Shown here piece after piece: positions 29,426 to 36,133 of a stretch of 64,000 nucleotides of DNA. The stretch spans positions 232,839 through 296,838 of the forward strand of contig NZ_SJPV01000001.1 of the NCBI RefSeq assembly GCF_007860135.1, written 5' to 3'. Positions within the stretch are counted from its first letter, which is position 1. Each line of letters begins with the position of its first letter. The position numbers and the translations under genes are program-made. Source of the stretch: Novipirellula artificiosorum (GTDB taxonomy: Bacteria > Planctomycetota > Planctomycetia > Pirellulales > Pirellulaceae). The notes under the pieces are model-generated. The model made no database searches, was not told the DNA's origin, and saw nothing but the letters and a program-made list of their open reading frames with translations.

Positions 29426-29860
29426 CCTCGCTTTTGCCGTCCGTTTTGCTCGTCGCTTCGCAAGTGAGTTTCGGTGATGCTGACGAACATGTTCACGCCA
29501 TTCCGCGTTACCGCCGTGAGTCTCAACCGGAACCATGTCGAGATAGGATTTGGGACAGGAGTAGTAATAGGGATGCATGGACTCATCCATGTCCTTGTAT
29601 CCCCAACCGTCGTCAGATCGGCTGTATTGCAACAGGTCGCATTGAATCCAACGCTGTTGCGACTCCGTGTGCTCACCGTCTTGAATGAACGTCCGTTCAA
29701 AGACCGACCATAGAACGCCCGAAAAACAGTTGCCTCGGAAACAATGGGCAAGGCACGTTGTCTTGATGGTCGTGCCATCGTCGTTCGTGCGTTCCCAAGC
29801 ACTGGTGCGATCTTTGATCATGCTTCGCCGAACGCTGCCCGGAATGAATAACCAACCCAT
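29423..29860 (-). CDS. DUF6927-like plasmid-associated protein
   Basis: A 145-residue protein with GGGAGA upstream of its ATG. The phrases MGWLFIPGSVRRSMIKDRT, RWIQCDLLQYSRSDDGWGYK and DMDESMHPYYYSCPKSYLDM are the hallmarks of a protein family (DUF6927 as I recall it) widespread on plasmids and integrative elements beside ArdC. Function unknown. A basic tail (RRAKRTAKAR) ends at a stop shared with the 16-bp element. Confidence 0.65.
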   Translation of the reverse strand: MGWLFIPGSVRRSMIKDRTSAWERTNDDGTTIKTTCLAHCFRGNCFSGVLWSVFERTFIQDGEHTESQQRWIQCDLLQYSRSDDGWGYKDMDESMHPYYYSCPKSYLDMVPVETHGGNAEWREHVRQHHRNSLAKRRAKRTAKAR

Positions 29861-29900
29861 GTTCTGTCTCCCGTGTGAGTGTTGTTATCTGACACGGAAG

Positions 29901-29916
29901 TAGGCGGTGTCCGTCA
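29901..29916 (-). promoter_or_regulatory. 16-bp element, copy D
   Basis: TGACGGACACCGCCTA; the first three bases are the TGA stop of the gene at 29914. GACAC is matched by GTGTC ten bases later, an imperfect dyad. Confidence 0.6.
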
Positions 29917-30210
29917 GTATTCGTCTGGCAGAAGTAGGCAGGTCGAGGATCGGTCGGCCTCGGTGATGACGTAGAGTTTTTCGCCCTTCGCGGTGTGATA
30001 CACGCTCAGGATTCTCTCGCCGTCTCCCAAAGCCTGCTCATTGGCTGCTGCGTCATCTTCGCAAACGTCTCCCCAATCGCCGGTGTGGTGCCTGCAGATT
30101 AACGAGTCTGCTGATTCACCAGACTCTTCAAGTGTTTCAAGGGCTCCCGGTGTGGCAACAATTCGGCCCAAATTGAACTTTGGCCTTTTCGGTTTCAGCG
30201 GTGCGATCAT
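29914..30210 (-). CDS. Plasmid-related protein
   Basis: A 98-residue protein. HHTGDWGDVCEDDAAANEQAL and LYVITEADRSSTCLLLPDEY are diagnostic phrases of a small family labelled plasmid-related protein in many genomes and typically located near ArdC genes. The start is the ATG at 30210, which overlaps the stop of the upstream basic gene as ATGA, so translation is coupled. Function unknown. Confidence 0.7.
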   Translation of the reverse strand: MIAPLKPKRPKFNLGRIVATPGALETLEESGESADSLICRHHTGDWGDVCEDDAAANEQALGDGERILSVYHTAKGEKLYVITEADRSSTCLLLPDEY

Positions 30211-30359
30211 CTGTTGGTTCCTGTTGGACTGGTTTGCTGTCGGCATTCTCGGCGTGCTTCTTTTCGCCGCCGCTTCTTGCTGACTCGTTTGTATGTTTCC
30301 GTTTTTTCTGAGCGGCCCCGACCATTTCGGGAGCCGCCCATGCCACGTTTAAGTTTCAT
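30207..30359 (-). CDS. Small highly basic protein
   Basis: A 50-residue protein from the ATG at 30359, preceded by GAGGAG. It is extremely basic (SKKRRRKEARRECRQ) with a Gly/Arg-rich start (RGMGGSRNGRGRS), as expected for a nucleic-acid-binding or nucleoid-type peptide. It overlaps the next gene by four bases (ATGA). No family recognised. Confidence 0.55.
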   Translation of the reverse strand: MKLKRGMGGSRNGRGRSEKTETYKRVSKKRRRKEARRECRQQTSPTGTNR

Positions 30360-30378
30360 GCTGTCTCCTCTGACGGTG

Positions 30379-30394
30379 TAGCCGGTGTCCGCTA
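30379..30394 (-). promoter_or_regulatory. 16-bp element, copy E
   Basis: TAGCGGACACCGGCTA; the first three bases are the TAG stop of the gene at 30392. It is only about 20 bases before the ATG at 30359, the shortest spacing in the set. Confidence 0.6.
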
Positions 30395-30589
30395 CCAATC
30401 TTCACCGTAGTGGCCGAAGTATTCATCAGCCTGCTCGAAGTCTTCCAGTTCCTGCTGAGCCAGCGTCTCATCCCACGGTTCATCGTCCGGGAAGTCGTCT
30501 GCGAACTCTTCCGCAGCGAGTTCGTCGAGGATGTCGCCGTAGCCACCGTTGATGTGGTCTTCCATGAATTGGTCAAGCAGATCGTCCAT
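30392..30589 (-). CDS. Small highly acidic protein
   Basis: A 65-residue protein with more than a third Asp and Glu (DDLLDQFMEDHINGG, EEFADDFPDDEPWDE). A TGGAGAG site precedes the ATG. Very acidic small proteins on mobile elements sometimes mimic DNA, but nothing in this sequence proves that. It is next to a very basic small protein. Confidence 0.55.
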   Translation of the reverse strand: MDDLLDQFMEDHINGGYGDILDELAAEEFADDFPDDEPWDETLAQQELEDFEQADEYFGHYGEDW

Positions 30590-30626
30590 CGTTCTCTCCA
30601 GTGTGAAAGTGTTGTTTACACCGATG

Positions 30627-30642
30627 TAGTTGGTGTCCGTCA
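30627..30642 (-). promoter_or_regulatory. 16-bp element, copy F
   Basis: TGACGGACACCAACTA; the first three bases are the TGA stop of the 43-residue gene. ACACC is matched by GGTGT nine bases later, so this copy is a clear dyad. Confidence 0.6.
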
Positions 30643-30771
30643 GTCACATTCGCACTCGAATTCGGTCGGTGCCACGTTTTCATCAGTGATGCAACCGCCT
30701 GAGTAGCGGCAAGGGAATGGTGTCGCCGATCCCTCTTCGCCGTAGATCATCAGATGATCGAGATCCAGCAC
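30640..30771 (-). CDS. 43-residue cysteine-containing protein
   Basis: GTG at 30771 opens a 43-codon frame ending at the TGA that starts element copy F. AAGGAAG, overlapping the stop of the phosphatase gene, serves as ribosome site, so the two genes are coupled. The protein has four cysteines (FPCRYSGGCIT, then EFECECD), possibly a small metal site. No family recognised. Confidence 0.5.
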   Translation of the reverse strand: MLDLDHLMIYGEEGSATPFPCRYSGGCITDENVAPTEFECECD

Positions 30772-30778
30772 TTGGGAA

Positions 30779-31432
30779 CTACTTCCTTATTTCACCTGCC
30801 TCGTTGACCTGCCAGACTTTGCCTGATTCAACATCAAGTGCCGTCAACCATCCACCATCGCAGACACCAGTATCGAGGCAGATCAGAAATCCCAAGTCGA
30901 GGATCTCTGGCTGTGGTGTATGTCCAGCGACGACCGTTTTGCCTGAGCAATGCCGCGTTCGCGGCACGTAGTCTCGAAGTGAAAGCCAGCGGATTGTCTT
31001 GTCGTCCTGCTTTTCAAGTGGCACATCGGGCTTGTAGTTAGCGTGCAAAAAGATGTGCGTTTCGGTCTCGAAATACGAATGACAACTTTTTAGAAACCGA
31101 AAATGGGAAGACGGAATCAGATCAAGCTGACTGCTTGAGCCGTAGGAATCGAGCGCTGCGTCACCTCCACAGTTGAGCCAGAACTGAAAGTCGGAACGTC
31201 CATTTTTCGCGTGGAGCATCATCTGGTCATGATTGCCGAGTATTGGGACCAAATGACAGCGGTCGCCAAGTTTTATCAACTGGTCCAGTACGCCCTTGGA
31301 GTCGATCCCTCTGTCAACGTAGTCTCCCAACGGGATGATCGTGTCTTTGGGTTGCGGATCAATGGCGTTGATCAATGATTCAAGAGCGATGGAACACCCA
31401 TGAATGTCGCCGATTGCGATGGTCCTGATCAT
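30779..31432 (-). CDS. PP2A-like metallophosphatase
   Basis: A 217-residue calcineurin-like phosphoesterase of the bacterial serine/threonine phosphatase or diadenosine tetraphosphatase type. The three metal motifs GDIHG (near residue 8), GDYVDRG (near 36) and GNHD (near 65) are intact, followed by HANY and VAGHTPQPE. A GGAGAG site precedes the ATG. Related enzymes occur on phages and plasmids and can dephosphorylate proteins or degrade nucleotide signals. Element copy G lies upstream. Confidence 0.75.
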   Translation of the reverse strand: MIRTIAIGDIHGCSIALESLINAIDPQPKDTIIPLGDYVDRGIDSKGVLDQLIKLGDRCHLVPILGNHDQMMLHAKNGRSDFQFWLNCGGDAALDSYGSSSQLDLIPSSHFRFLKSCHSYFETETHIFLHANYKPDVPLEKQDDKTIRWLSLRDYVPRTRHCSGKTVVAGHTPQPEILDLGFLICLDTGVCDGGWLTALDVESGKVWQVNEAGEIRK

Positions 31433-31484
31433 TGGGTCTGCTCTCCGCTTTCTAGTTTTCTTCCCGAACGTTGTAACGTCAGTT

Positions 31485-31500
31485 TAGCCGGTGTCCGTCA
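31485..31500 (-). promoter_or_regulatory. 16-bp element, copy G
   Basis: TGACGGACACCGGCTA; the first three bases are the TGA stop of the ATPase gene. About 50 bases before the phosphatase ATG. Confidence 0.6.
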
Positions 31501-32394
31501 GTCACCGACCTCATCTTTGTAGCGCGAAAGCGTCCGATAAAAGCTGGCTCGACTCTTGCCTAGTGACCGGCACCAAGCGACCTGCTGATCCTTAACGGAA
31601 TCAGGGTGGTTCGTGATGACGTTTTGAAGCATTTTGATGTCTTTGCTTTTGCTGTCGAGACGCTTGGTTGCTTCGTTCTTTCGTCCCAACGTCTGCAACT
31701 GGCTCTTTAGCAATGAACGCCAATCGAGGCGTTCAGATCGAGCGTATTGAAACTTGCGAATAGATGGTCCCAGCAGTCTCATCGAAAGCTGGCGGTCATC
31801 GGAGTTCTCCGCGATGTAGTCGATGATCTCTTGGCATTCATCCGGCGTGATTCCATTGAATCCGTTGGCGGCAACTGAACGCATCAAATCAATAACCTGC
31901 TCGTTCGTCGCCGAGAGTTCAAATTGATCGCAGCGCGAAAGGACCGCGCGGAAGGCATCGTTCTTCTTCGGAATCACGTTACAAGCAAAGATACATCGAC
32001 TCGTAAACTCGAACGAACTCGGCAGATCGGTCAGCTGGGTGGAATTGTAAGTGACGATTCTTGGAGTTCCCCACAATGCACTTCGCAATAAACCCAGATG
32101 TGCCATCGACGAAAACATGCTGTCTACGTCGTCAAAGAATATTGCCTCATCGTCACGGTGTTGATACAGAATCCCGTAGAGCGCTAACGGCGTCACATGA
32201 CTGTTGATCAGAATAGGCGACACGCCTTCATCCTCAAGCGTTGCCAATATTGTGCGGCTTTTCCCAAGCCCACCCTGACTGCCGAAAACAAATAGGGCGT
32301 GGCTGTGTCGTCGAGCGACAAGCCTGACGTGGTGAGCGAGTAACGCCTGTCGCTGTTCCAGAGCGGTCATTTCCGAGGTTTCAATGCCATCCAT
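31498..32394 (-). CDS. P-loop ATPase of plasmid type with C-terminal helix-turn-helix
   Basis: A 298-residue protein. Walker A is FGSQGGLGKSRTI near residue 37, Walker B is AIFFDDVDSMF near 79, and a sensor-like NSTQLTDLP and CIFACNVIP follow. The C-terminus (SVKDQQVAWCRSLGKSRASFYRTLSRY) looks like a helix-turn-helix. ATPases of this shape accompany ArdC genes on plasmids and may act in replication or partition; the exact role is not known to me. It is flanked by element copies G and H. Confidence 0.55.
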   Translation of the reverse strand: MDGIETSEMTALEQRQALLAHHVRLVARRHSHALFVFGSQGGLGKSRTILATLEDEGVSPILINSHVTPLALYGILYQHRDDEAIFFDDVDSMFSSMAHLGLLRSALWGTPRIVTYNSTQLTDLPSSFEFTSRCIFACNVIPKKNDAFRAVLSRCDQFELSATNEQVIDLMRSVAANGFNGITPDECQEIIDYIAENSDDRQLSMRLLGPSIRKFQYARSERLDWRSLLKSQLQTLGRKNEATKRLDSKSKDIKMLQNVITNHPDSVKDQQVAWCRSLGKSRASFYRTLSRYKDEVGD

Positions 32395-32446
32395 TATTGG
32401 ATCTCGCTTGTCGTTTCAAAAGTTGTAGTTTGTTTCTCTGAACATT

Positions 32447-32462
32447 TAGCTGGTGTCCGTTA
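32447..32462 (-). promoter_or_regulatory. 16-bp element, copy H
   Basis: TAACGGACACCAGCTA; the first three bases are the TAA stop of the gene at 32460. About 50 bases before the ATPase ATG. Confidence 0.6.
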
Positions 32463-32864
32463 CTCCAATCCCATTGCTTCGCGGCCCACGTACTGACCAC
32501 AGTCATCGATGCCCAACACGATGAAGATCGAGGACTGAAGCGAAATCGCCGCGTCCCACAGGTCTTCTGCCGAATGCTCGTTCGTCCCTCTGAAATCGGA
32601 ATCGCCGAGCCGCCTCAAAAGGACACACAATGACATCGGTGAAATCGAACAGTGTCCGTTTTCGTAAACATCCCTTTCCTTGACACTGCAAGCGTCGATG
32701 CCTTGATTAACGCACTGAGCAATTGCGGCCCACTCGAACTGGCATCGAATCGTCATGTTAAACGGATCACTGCGTGTGGCTTTGATGGCCTGCAGGACGG
32801 TTGAGTACGGAACGCTGATCAGTTGGCAGTTAAGGATCGAGTTGTCGATTTGCGTCTCAGGCAT
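32460..32864 (-). CDS. Hypothetical protein
   Basis: A 134-residue soluble protein from the ATG at 32864, preceded by GGAG at suitable spacing; an ATG four codons earlier is less well placed. It has five cysteines and no visible domain. Phrases such as LISVPYSTVLQAIKATRSDP and SIFIVLGIDDCGQYV suggest a mixed alpha/beta fold. Flanked by element copies H and I. Confidence 0.5.
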   Translation of the reverse strand: MPETQIDNSILNCQLISVPYSTVLQAIKATRSDPFNMTIRCQFEWAAIAQCVNQGIDACSVKERDVYENGHCSISPMSLCVLLRRLGDSDFRGTNEHSAEDLWDAAISLQSSIFIVLGIDDCGQYVGREAMGLE

Positions 32865-32900
32865 TTTGATCTCCATCAGATTTGGGGCTGTCTGAGGATG

Positions 32901-32916
32901 TAGTTGGTGTCCGCAG
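32901..32916 (-). promoter_or_regulatory. 16-bp element, copy I
   Basis: CTGCGGACACCAACTA; no stop codon here because no gene precedes it. About 36 bases before the ATG at 32864. Confidence 0.55.
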
Positions 32917-33108
32917 TGAAGTCAGAAAGCCGATCCGAACGCAGCACTGATCGTTTGATGGCTTGAGACTTCGCAGGGGCAGGGATTCCCGACGATTGCT
33001 GCGCAGTCCAAGGCGTCAGGTTTCGCTCTGCGTGGTGGCGTCAAAGCCAAGCATCAAAATCGATCAGTGATTGCGTTCTTATCGGGTGCTCCGATCGAAG
33101 CAATTGTG
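32917..33108. other. Geneless stretch between element copies I and J
   Basis: About 190 bases bounded by two copies of the element, as genes in this module are, but without a credible ORF. It may hold a decayed gene or a small RNA. I saw no strong hairpin. Confidence 0.4.
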
Positions 33109-33124
33109 TAGCCGGTGTCCGGTA
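33109..33124 (-). promoter_or_regulatory. 16-bp element, copy J
   Basis: TACCGGACACCGGCTA, directly after the terminator of the ArdC gene. No gene follows at the usual distance. Confidence 0.55.
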
Positions 33125-33131
33125 CGAGAAC

Positions 33132-33156
33132 AAAAAGCGGTGACTCCGTTCACCGC
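33132..33156 (-). terminator. Intrinsic terminator of the ArdC gene
   Basis: On the minus strand GCGGTGA and TCACCGC pair around a six-base loop and are followed by TTTTTG. It lies 16 bases after the ArdC stop and just before element copy J. Confidence 0.8.
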
Positions 33157-33171
33157 ATTGGGCCGCATCTT

Positions 33172-34056
33172 TCAGGCGATGGCTGGTTCTTCTGTTTCTG
33201 CTGGTTGCTTGCTGAACGACAGCAGGTAATCAACGGCTTTGTTGGATTGAGCCGATACGAAGAAGATGAAATTCGGGTCTTCTCTCAACTGCCGCAACCA
33301 ATGCTGCAAATACGACGCGTGATTATCGAGATTCTGAGCGACAGGCAGGCCGAGTTCCGCCATCAGCAGGCACGCGCCGATTTCCGCTCGCAATTCGCCT
33401 TTTGCGTATCCCTCTTTTTCACAGTCCCAATCGAGCCGCGACTCCGAGTGGTGCATATGCTCATGCAGACTCGTTTCGTAATACGCTTCGGGTGACTCAA
33501 ATCGGCTTCGGTGTGGAAGCTGAATGTAGTCGCCTTTGATGTGATAGAAGGCTTCACTGCCACCGTGTCGCAGATCAGCACCTATTGCATCGATAACTTC
33601 ATCAGCATGTTCGTAACGTTCAAACGGAACACCATCGGACACGGCTTCGCTGACATGGAATTTTCCCAGCGTCGTCTGGTCCGCATTGAAAACGCGAAAT
33701 GATCGCATCATGAAGAACGAGTCATCGACTTCGCTGCCGGTCTCATCGATCTTCGTTCGTTCAACAGGCCGGTACAGCACAACAACCGTTGACTTCGCAC
33801 CCTTCAAGACACGACCGCCCTGCTGTTTGATTTGATTGAATGTTCCCCACCATTTCGATCGAAAATCATTCTTCATCGCCGAGCACATCAACAGCAATTG
33901 ATTGATGCCTTTGTACGCACTTCCAGATGACAAGCTGGTGTGCAGTCCCGGAGCATTTGGATCGACGCTCCATGGCTTTCTCCAAGGCAACAAATTGCCA
34001 CCAGCGAGGGCTTCAACGATCGTGCTAGTGATTTCGGTTCGAAGGGCGTTTGACAT
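33172..34056 (-). CDS. ArdC-type antirestriction protein
   Basis: A 294-residue protein. The N-terminal ArdC/DUF1738 domain binds single-stranded DNA (LLPWRKPWSVDPNAPGLH, SAYKGINQLLL, KWWGTFNQIKQQGGRVLKG). The C-terminal domain has a zinc-peptidase motif, SLHEHMHHSE, at about residue 202. The family protects incoming DNA from host restriction during transfer. The ATG at 34056 is chosen because GGAGA lies upstream; an ATG at 34071 also exists. It has its own terminator and element copy K upstream. Notably it is carried by the same island as a complete restriction system. Confidence 0.8.
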   Translation of the reverse strand: MSNALRTEITSTIVEALAGGNLLPWRKPWSVDPNAPGLHTSLSSGSAYKGINQLLLMCSAMKNDFRSKWWGTFNQIKQQGGRVLKGAKSTVVVLYRPVERTKIDETGSEVDDSFFMMRSFRVFNADQTTLGKFHVSEAVSDGVPFERYEHADEVIDAIGADLRHGGSEAFYHIKGDYIQLPHRSRFESPEAYYETSLHEHMHHSESRLDWDCEKEGYAKGELRAEIGACLLMAELGLPVAQNLDNHASYLQHWLRQLREDPNFIFFVSAQSNKAVDYLLSFSKQPAETEEPAIA

Positions 34057-34097
34057 GTGCGGCGTCTCCAAGTGGGTTGGTGATGTTGACGCCGATG

Positions 34098-34113
34098 TAG
34101 TTGGTGTCCGTTA
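34098..34113 (-). promoter_or_regulatory. 16-bp element, copy K
   Basis: TAACGGACACCAACTA, about 40 bases before the ArdC ATG. GACACC is matched by GGCGTC nine bases later. A short open frame of 22 codons ends with the TAA of this element and may be a gene remnant. Confidence 0.6.
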
Positions 34114-34340
34114 TCTCGCACGGCACACAAACGCAAAGTCACTTGGGAACTGAGACCACTTCAAACGAGTGGCTGATTCTCAAAACGGTTTCACGGATCG
34201 ATGAGACCGAGCGACCTGAAGCGAAGCAGTATTCCAGCACGCAAATCCAGCACATTGATTAGCCGAGCTGCCGCAAGTCTCAGGTCTTATGGGTCTCACT
34301 CAAAGCCATGGCCTCGCGGCACTGGCTGGTCGCAAATTGG

Positions 34341-34356
34341 TGACGGACACCAGCTA
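34341..34356 (+). promoter_or_regulatory. 16-bp element, copy L (opposite orientation)
   Basis: TGACGGACACCAGCTA on the plus strand, followed by AATTC. It is about 100 bases before the sigma54 activator start and is the only copy pointing right, so the element marks transcription units on both strands. Confidence 0.6.
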
Positions 34357-34453
34357 AATTCTTAGTTAATGGCACTTTGAGACTCGGGTGGTTGCCAAGC
34401 ACTATTCAGCGTGGTACAAATCCATTTGTTGTTTTCACAAACAGGATGGTGCC

Positions 34454-36055
34454 ATGCCGCGAAAGAAGATTCTCGTTCAATGGATCGGTCATTCCGACCT
34501 GCGATCGCTGGCTGCGAATAGCTCGCAGGCCCGTAGCGAGAAGCTTATGGCCGGACTCCGAGGGGAGCTTCCGAAGAAAGAGGACTTGGGGCCAACGAAG
34601 ACGCTGTTGACTACCCAGAAGTTCGACGAGGTCCGGTTGTTGACCAATTACTCGTCGGAATTCAATGGCTGGTTTGCCAAGTGGCTTGGTGGTAAGCCGG
34701 TTGTGCGAGAGGTCAAGCTGGACAAGCCCACCGACTACGCCGCGATCTTTGAGATAGCCAATCAAGAACTCGAATCTCTCAAGTCATCCAAGGCTTGGTC
34801 TGAAACCGATCTCTACCTGCATCTAAGCCCCGGTACTCCGGCAATGACTGCAGTTTGGTTGCTGCTTGGAAAAACTCGCTTTCCTTGCACTTTCTACGAG
34901 ACGTTCAGAGGTAAGTCGTGGGTCACGGATGTGCCGTTTGATCTGATCGATGTTATTCCAGAAGTGCTTCGTGACCCCGATGCTCATTTGCAGCACTTGG
35001 CATCACAGGCACCGTCTGAGATCGAAGGCTTCGAAGACATCGCAGGTGATAGCCGTTCAATCCGTGACGCTGTCGGTCGCGCTAAACGTGCAGCCATTCG
35101 CAACGTCACTGTCTTGCTCGTCGGCGAAAGTGGAACCGGCAAAGAGATGTTTGCCCAAGCGATTCACAAGTCGAGCAATCGCCGAGATAAACCGCTGAGG
35201 TCCGTTAATTGCGCCGCGCTGGCGAAGTCATTGTTGGAGTCCGAGTTGTTCGGGCACAACAAGGGAGCCTTTACGGGAGCGGACGCTGATCGAAAAGGAC
35301 TTTTCGAAGTCGCCGACGGTGGCACAGTCTTCTTGGACGAGATCGGCGAATGTGATCTGGAAACACAAGCCAAGTTGCTGCGTGTGCTTCAACCCGTCAC
35401 CGGTGAAGGTCCGTCTGTTCGATACATCCAACGACTAGGTGATGACAAAGATCGCCGAGTTGATGTGCGAATCATCGCGGCGACGAACAAGGATCTTTTT
35501 ACTGCGATCAAGAATGGTGAGTTCCGAGAAGACCTGTATTACCGGTTGGCCGGGATCTCAATCAGACTCCCACCACTTCGAGATCGTAAGACAGACATCC
35601 CCAAGATCGCAGAGCGCTTCATGGGCTTGCTGAACACGCAATTCGAGGCCGATCAGCCCGGCTACGAGCACAAATCCCTTTCTGCTTCCGCAATTTCATT
35701 TGTGAAATCACAGCCTTGGAACGGCAATGTACGGCAGCTCTACAACGCTTTAATGCAGGCGGCAGTATTAACTGACGGAAAAACAATTGGGCGTAAAGAA
35801 GTGGCTGCTTCGATCGCAGAAATGCCTGATTCGGCCAGTCGATCCCGTGGACTTGTGGACCGTCCGCTTGGCGAGGAATTCGATCTCGAAGATCACCTTA
35901 ACGATATACGGGGGCAGTATTTGCGCCGGGCGATGGAAGAGTCTGATGGAGTCAAAGCCAAGGCGGCTCGGCTGCTTGGGATGAAGAATTACCAGACCTT
36001 GGACGCGCAGCTGAAACGGCTCGACGTTTCGGGCGATTGGAGCACCGAAACATGA
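34454..36055 (+). CDS. Sigma54-dependent activator with RtcR/CARF-like sensor domain
   Basis: A 533-residue bacterial enhancer-binding protein. Residues 1-185 begin with a beta strand (KKILVQWIGHSDLRS) and contain LYLHLSPGTPAMTAVWLLLGK near 121-140, the pattern of CARF domains such as that of RtcR, which bind RNA ends or cyclic oligonucleotides. The AAA+ domain has Walker A GESGTGKE (224-231), the sigma54-contact loop GAFTGA (271-276) and FLDEIGE. A Fis-type helix-turn-helix ends the protein (AKAARLLGMKNYQTLDAQLKRL). ATG at 34454 has AGGA upstream. Three sigma54-type promoters lie downstream (36081, 44622, 62022), so it probably controls the defence cluster. Confidence 0.85.
   Translation: MPRKKILVQWIGHSDLRSLAANSSQARSEKLMAGLRGELPKKEDLGPTKTLLTTQKFDEVRLLTNYSSEFNGWFAKWLGGKPVVREVKLDKPTDYAAIFEIANQELESLKSSKAWSETDLYLHLSPGTPAMTAVWLLLGKTRFPCTFYETFRGKSWVTDVPFDLIDVIPEVLRDPDAHLQHLASQAPSEIEGFEDIAGDSRSIRDAVGRAKRAAIRNVTVLLVGESGTGKEMFAQAIHKSSNRRDKPLRSVNCAALAKSLLESELFGHNKGAFTGADADRKGLFEVADGGTVFLDEIGECDLETQAKLLRVLQPVTGEGPSVRYIQRLGDDKDRRVDVRIIAATNKDLFTAIKNGEFREDLYYRLAGISIRLPPLRDRKTDIPKIAERFMGLLNTQFEADQPGYEHKSLSASAISFVKSQPWNGNVRQLYNALMQAAVLTDGKTIGRKEVAASIAEMPDSASRSRGLVDRPLGEEFDLEDHLNDIRGQYLRRAMEESDGVKAKAARLLGMKNYQTLDAQLKRLDVSGDWSTET
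36013..36030. promoter_or_regulatory. Inverted repeat upstream of P1
   Basis: GAAACG and CGTTTC are separated by six bases, 51-68 bases before the P1 -24 element and inside the activator's 3' end. Two more GAAAC copies follow at 36047 and 36058. Possible binding site of the activator; it differs from the palindrome at P2 and P3. Confidence 0.3.
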
Positions 36056-36080
36056 TCGAAACAAACGACCGCCGACCATT

Positions 36081-36096
36081 TGGCACACCCCGTGCT
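36081..36096 (+). promoter_or_regulatory. Sigma54 promoter P1
   Basis: TGGCACACCCCGTGCT: GG at 36082 and GC at 36094 are exactly ten bases apart, matching TGGCAC-N5-TTGCW apart from one base. A start near 36107 supports the hsdR ATG at 36134 rather than 36110. Confidence 0.75.
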
Positions 36097-36133
36097 TTAG
36101 TGGTCCGGTATGAACACGGGACGTAACCTACTT

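Noticed and set aside
34314..34335. GGCACTGGCTGGTCGC as a sigma54 site before the activator
   Set aside because: Spacing between GG and GC is 12 instead of 10 bases.
28744..34356. Repeated 16-bp element as a CRISPR array
   Set aside because: Spacing is irregular, up to about a kilobase, with genes in between; there are no cas genes.
28744..34356. Repeated element as integron attC sites
   Set aside because: No GTTRRRY core, no long hairpin per site and no integron-type integrase seen; only the cassette-like layout is similar.
36110..36133. Upstream ATG of hsdR
   Set aside because: It would sit almost on the predicted start of P1; the next ATG leaves a normal leader.
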